A DNA stretch of 34,491 nucleotides from Deltaproteobacteria bacterium (GTDB lineage Bacteria > Bdellovibrionota_F > JAHFAK01). The stretch covers positions 1 through 34,491 of the forward strand of contig JAHFAK010000011.1 in NCBI GenBank assembly GCA_023250585.1, written 5' to 3'. The position numbers and the translations under genes were made by a program. The notes below the pieces were generated by a model. It made no database searches. It was not told the DNA's origin and saw only the letters and a list, made by a program, of their open reading frames with translations. Positions 33,415 to 34,491 of the stretch are shown here, piece after piece (the stretch's first letter is position 1; every line of letters begins with the position of its first letter).

Positions 33415-33948
33415 ATGAGACATCGAAAAGGTGGATTTGGTTTTGGAAGAACAACAGAACATCGTAAAGCGCTTCTGAAGAATATGTCTATTGCGCTCAT
33501 ATCGAAAGAAAAAATACAGACAACGCTTCCAAAAGCAAAACAGCTCCGTAGAAATGTAGAACGCCTTATTACGTTAGGAAAACAAGGAACCTTACATGCT
33601 CGTCGACTTGCAATTAGTGCTGTACCCCATAAAGAAACCATACAAAAACTTTTTGAAACCTTAAATACACGATATGCTGCGCGAAATGGCGGTTATACAC
33701 GAATCATTCGTTTGGGAAAACGCATGGGTGATGCAGCTTCAATGGCTGTTATTGAACTTGTTGATCGAGTAGAAATTACTCCGGTAAAAGAAAAGACACA
33801 AGACGTTACTCCAAAAGCAGCTGAATCTACTGAAAAGCAAACAAAAGCTAGGACAACCAAAGCAAAAACTTCTGCAACTGCGCTTAAAACTACTTCGAAA
33901 CCAAAAGCAGCGAAAACAAAAAAAGAAGAAAAATCTCCTAAAGAATAG
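33415..33948 (+). CDS. rplQ: Ribosomal protein L17 with basic C-terminal tail
   Basis: L17 is a 50S protein near the tunnel exit. Residues 1-120 are the normal domain ([56 protein letters not shown]). Residues 121-177 are an extra low-complexity tail of Lys, Ala, Thr, Ser and Pro resembling histone H1 tails, likely disordered and nucleic-acid-binding. The stop overlaps the next gene by one base. Confidence 0.96.
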   Translation: MRHRKGGFGFGRTTEHRKALLKNMSIALISKEKIQTTLPKAKQLRRNVERLITLGKQGTLHARRLAISAVPHKETIQKLFETLNTRYAARNGGYTRIIRLGKRMGDAASMAVIELVDRVEITPVKEKTQDVTPKAAESTEKQTKARTTKAKTSATALKTTSKPKAAKTKKEEKSPKE

Positions 33949-34478
33949 TGAAAGGCTTTGCACATAGTTTAGCAATTCTGAGTAGTATTATTTTTCTTAT
34001 ATCTTCCTGTACAAAAGAAAGCGAAAAGCAAAAATCACACGTTATTATCGAAAAGCCAGAAGTTGGCTTTCGTGCGCCTGCCTTTACTATACTTTCACTC
34101 GATGGCAAGAAGATTTCTCTGAGCGATATTACCAGTGATGTTATTGTTCTTAATTTTTGGTTCACGATGTGCCCACCGTGTATAGATGAAATGCCTCATT
34201 TAAAAGCATTGCAGGAAAAATTTGATCCGAAAAAAGTCCGCGTTATCTTACTTGCCGCTGATTTGCAAAGAAATGTTGAGCGTTTTATTGCCGGTTCCTA
34301 CAAGGCACCATTAGTAGCTCTTGATGTAAATGGTGTAGCCCAAAAGTATAAAGTAGAAAAATTTCCTGAAACGTTTATTCTCGATAAAAAACGAATTATT
34401 ATAGAAAAATACTCCGGGTACCAGGAATGGAATGCACCACGTTTTGCGCATTATTTTCAAGCATTGCTTGTCCAATAG
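33948..34478 (+). CDS. TlpA/ResA-like thioredoxin-fold lipoprotein
   Basis: The 176-aa product starts at a GTG that shares one base with the rplQ stop. Residues 1-20 form a hydrophobic signal ending in lipobox LISSC (C21), so it should be lipid-anchored in the envelope. The thioredoxin-like domain (about 38-170) has FWFTMCPPCIDEMP with the redox pair C75 and C78, and the cis-Pro region KFPETFILDKK. It probably reduces or exchanges disulfides, for example in cytochrome maturation or envelope proteins. An alternative is a peroxiredoxin-like role, but the CPPC motif favours TlpA/ResA. Confidence 0.85.
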   Translation: MKGFAHSLAILSSIIFLISSCTKESEKQKSHVIIEKPEVGFRAPAFTILSLDGKKISLSDITSDVIVLNFWFTMCPPCIDEMPHLKALQEKFDPKKVRVILLAADLQRNVERFIAGSYKAPLVALDVNGVAQKYKVEKFPETFILDKKRIIIEKYSGYQEWNAPRFAHYFQALLVQ

Positions 34479-34491
34479 ATTCTTATACTAA

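Overview
The window looks like a chromosomal segment of a low-GC, diderm bacterium. Lipoproteins, an outer-membrane-type beta-barrel and an MlaC-like periplasmic domain argue for an outer membrane. Its style (membrane pyrophosphatase, Cys4 versions of S4, S14, L24, L36 and Adk, stand-alone ATPase and toxin-like modules, many TTG/GTG starts) would fit a host-associated candidate phylum such as Dependentiae/Babeliae, but that placement is an inference from style and not from a search.

Layout. 1-1750: the start of an outward-reading gene, a beta-helix protein fragment, a displaced copy of the 3' end of the pyrophosphatase gene, and a wHTH-nucleotidyltransferase/HEPN pair. 1756-4146 (-): membrane-bound proton/sodium pyrophosphatase. 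4231-4663 (-): tRNA-Phe, tRNA-Gln and tRNA-Glu separated by strong hairpins. 4885-5234: tmRNA. 5332-6935: RhuM-family gene coupled to an unknown gene. 6955-9041 (-): beta-barrel protein plus two DOMON proteins. 9195-11417: an exported protein that joins a degenerate subtilase-like region to an MlaC-like domain.

11503-33948 is the translation core: rpsL, rpsG, an interruption, fusA, tuf, then rpsJ, rplD, rplW, rplB, rpsS, rplV, rpsC, rplP, rpmC, rpsQ, rplN, rplX, rplE, rpsN, rpsH, rplF, rplR, rpsE, rpmD, rplO, secY, adk, map, infA, rpmJ, rpsM, rpsK, rpsD, rpoA and rplQ, followed by a TlpA-like lipoprotein. Gene order is classical with two exceptions: rplC (L3) is absent between rpsJ and rplD, and about 3.4 kb carrying an AAA ATPase, a trypsin-like protease and an ATPase remnant separates rpsG from fusA.

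The strongest novelty is a repeated architecture. Two small cargo modules, the wHTH-MNT/HEPN pair and the DUF4143-type ATPase, each sit directly downstream of a conserved gene (the pyrophosphatase gene and rpsG). Each cargo is convergent with its target gene, has its own promoter, and is bounded on the far side by a direct duplicate of the target gene's 3' end. In the pyrophosphatase case the two copies differ at six positions in 138 bp and every change is synonymous, so both copies have evolved as functional coding sequence. This looks like a class of cassettes that replace the 3' end of their target gene and carry no recombinase of their own.

Second, the first 368 codons of tuf use almost only A- or G-ending codons at four-fold sites, unlike every neighbour and unlike the last 31 codons of the same gene. 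Third, a 150-bp imperfect palindrome occurs twice, each time starting at the base after a stop codon inside an operon, once within the S10 operon between rpsC and rplP.
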